NCBI GenBank assembly: GCA_947650285.1
Contig: CANTFL010000217.1
Coordinates: forward strand, 1-10,084
DNA length: 10,084 nucleotides
DNA from: Hyaloperonospora brassicae
Taxonomy: Eukaryota > Oomycota > Peronosporomycetes > Peronosporales > Peronosporaceae
Direction of reading: 5' to 3'
In this document: positions 8,341 through 10,084 of the stretch, one piece after another
Numbering within the stretch: position 1 is the stretch's first letter
How the letters are laid out: every line of letters begins with the position of its first letter
Translations under genes and position numbers: made by a program
Notes under the pieces: generated by a model
Told to the model about the DNA's origin: nothing
The model's input: only the letters and a program-made list of their open reading frames with translations
Databases searched by the model: none

Positions 8341-9243
8341 GAGTGGATCGAAGAATAGTGTGAGGAGTCTACTGAATTCGTACTAGGTACTAAGTTCGGA
8401 TGGATGGATCACGATTATCGAATCCGATCCAAAATACGATCCTAACCCGATGTAATGGTACGGGATAAAGTAAGGACCCTACGATGTAAAATGGAAAGAT
8501 CGATTTATTAGATGGCGCGTGGCGAGTATCTTTTGCATCGATAGGTTAGGTCGTAAGTTATACAATTTGACCGGCTGACGTTAAACAGAGTTTACTTTTC
8601 TTCAAAAGTCACGTGTCATCTGTTCTGGGATGTATATAGGGCCTCCCGACGACATCAAGAGCTGCGCTGTTCTTCTACAAATTTGTTGCAACTAGATCGT
8701 TTGACAAGTAATGTTCAGGACTCTCGCAAACATCATGACAACTGAGATAGGATGCAGCAAGAAAGCAAGGTCGATCAAGACCCTGAGATGACTCAAATGG
8801 TCAGAAGGTCAAGCAGGTCAAGATCTACATTTTAGACAAGGCGATCTCGTCGAGATCCAGGCAGCTCATATCGAATACCTACAAATGACTTGTAATCGTG
8901 TAAATATTTCCACGCAATCTTCCCCGTCCCAGACACGGTCAAGTTTAGCATTGGTACGAGTCCACCGAGAAGAGTGCAATCCTCCCTATCAACGGGTACA
9001 CAACGTGAGGAAGAAATCAAGCTTGAAAACGTAGTATTTCTCCGTTAGATACCGACCGATATCATACCCAAAACCCTAGATAGAAAGGATCGGTCGGGTC
9101 CATCCTTTGACGAGTTTATCCTATTCAGACGACACGGTTTAGTACTTTCATCATTCGAAGCATCCCTAGAAGACTTAGTTGCACGCGGATGTACTTCCAT
9201 CTAATGCCCTGGGGGATCTATATGTCTCCTTTTACCCAAAGTA
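8341..9243 (+). other. no recognisable gene; weak LTR-like stretch near 8630-8770
   Basis: After copia similarity ends there is no frame I recognise. At 8629-8640 a TATATAGGG motif is followed by a short pyrimidine-containing stretch and, at about 8732, an ATG opening a frame with an early stop (TGA near 8786). This resembles an LTR promoter plus leader but has no repeat partner or primer site I can identify. The 62-codon frame on the minus strand at 9020-8832 has no recognisable motif. Confidence 0.35.
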
Positions 9244-9317
9244 ATGAACGATCCAGGGGTACGGATATTGACACCGCCATAGTACAGTGTCAATATCCGT
9301 ACCACTGGATCGTTCAT
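9244..9317. repeat. long inverted repeat (hairpin), 31-base arms
   Basis: The left arm 9244-9274 and right arm 9287-9317 are complementary at 30 of 31 positions (mismatch G9257 against A9304), with a 12-base loop at 9275-9286. Pairing ends abruptly on the outside, and flanking bases do not look like a target duplication. A chance origin for arms this long is very unlikely. No protein frame explains it. It could be a small-RNA-type hairpin, the end of a fold-back element, or a recent inverted duplication. Confidence 0.9.
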
Positions 9318-10084
9318 AGCCATTCTTATAATCTTTTTCATCACACCAATGTGACCAATTATTTCATCATCGATGTTATTACTGGTATATGGTCACACCA
9401 TCGTCGTGTCCCGAGATCATACTCATTGTCACACGAAAACTGGCTTGGAATCTATATATCCATTTATACCGAGTCAACTTTCACCCATCCATCAATCTTC
9501 AATTCGATTCGATCGGGGTCGGTAACCATTCACATTTGGCTTTCACATCATAGTGTTGACTCTCTTGGACTCGTTTAATGGGGCAGATCGATCGATCCCA
9601 CGCATCGTCTCAGAGGAATATTAGAGCTCATATAATTGGGCTTCTATTCTACTGCCGATCACATTCGTCAGAGCTCAAAGTTATTGTCCCGGTCCACCCA
9701 TCAGATCAGGTGAACAATAATGTTTACGACCGATGGTGATCTTCAGTGTACCCCAGTCCAGTTTTTTCATTTTTTACTTGACAAAATGTTGGTTTTAAAA
9801 ACTGGTTTCCGCAATGCTGGTCGCCGACGGTTTTCTGAAGTAGCTTCGTACCTGCTCAATCCCGAACTTATAATGGAAATGCCGGTCTCGACTCACCCGC
9901 CCATGTTCCACGCGTGACTCCCTCCAGCGAACAATTGTCTCTCGGAATTGCCAAGAATGAATCTACACAAGGCATGGTGGGCATAATCGTTGACATGTCC
10001 AACTGACCACCGTTACATCACTTGCTTCCGACCTCGTATTCCAAAATTTCCTGAGCTTGTTCCGGTGCTTTCCATCGAGTGATG
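9318..10084. other. no recognisable gene
   Basis: Open frames here are short (a 65-codon frame at 9720-9917 plus, and the tail of a 129-codon frame at 9189-9578 that also crosses the hairpin). None carries a motif I recognise. TATATATCC at about 9454 and ATCGATCGATCC at about 9584 are visible but isolated. I see nothing that supports a gene, RNA gene or named element. Confidence 0.45.

Noticed and set aside
9189..9578. 129-codon plus-strand frame
   Set aside because: It runs through both arms of the 9244-9317 hairpin and has a biased, His/Ser-rich, motif-free sequence, so it is better explained as chance.
1..10084. CRISPR array, bacterial operon or prophage content
   Set aside because: No spaced repeats, ribosome-binding sites or compact gene runs. 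The content is that of a eukaryotic repeat-rich region.

Overview
The window looks eukaryotic and is dominated by decayed Ty1/copia-type LTR retrotransposons. No intact host gene can be supported. From remembered family resemblance only, the Gag-Pol sequence fits the copia elements that are abundant in oomycetes (Phytophthora and downy mildews). The oomycete assignment is an inference.

Layout. (1) 1-2051, minus strand: the 5' part of a copia element, cut by the window's left edge. It has a 264-bp 5' LTR (1788-2051), a primer-binding site directly against the LTR (1776-1787) that matches the anticodon arm of initiator tRNA-Met, and a broken gag-protease-integrase frame running leftward. (2) 2052-~3030, minus strand: an older copia fragment (end of integrase, linker, start of reverse transcriptase). 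The LTR of element 1 interrupts it inside the reverse transcriptase, so the two are nested. (3) ~3030-7080: about 4 kb of AT-rich sequence with no recognisable gene. (4) ~7083-8340, plus strand: a second, more decayed 5' end (LTR remnant, gag, start of protease) of an element related to element 1, in opposite orientation. (5) 8341-10084: no recognisable gene, but a strong 31-bp-arm hairpin at 9244-9317 and a weak LTR-like stretch near 8630-8770.

None of the three element copies can encode a working polyprotein. The minus-strand element has two in-frame stops, several frameshifts and a changed protease active-site triad. The older fragment has frameshifts, three in-frame stops within readable domains and one at the insertion junction. 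The plus-strand copy has lost its zinc knuckle. Comparing the two gag copies shows which changes are probably derived and which start codon is conserved. The most interesting points are the half-tRNA-style primer site that contains an upstream ATG, the TATA-bearing perfect palindrome inside the LTR that is still visible in the second copy, the nested insertion, and the unexplained 9244-9317 hairpin. I found no evidence for a new multi-gene system.
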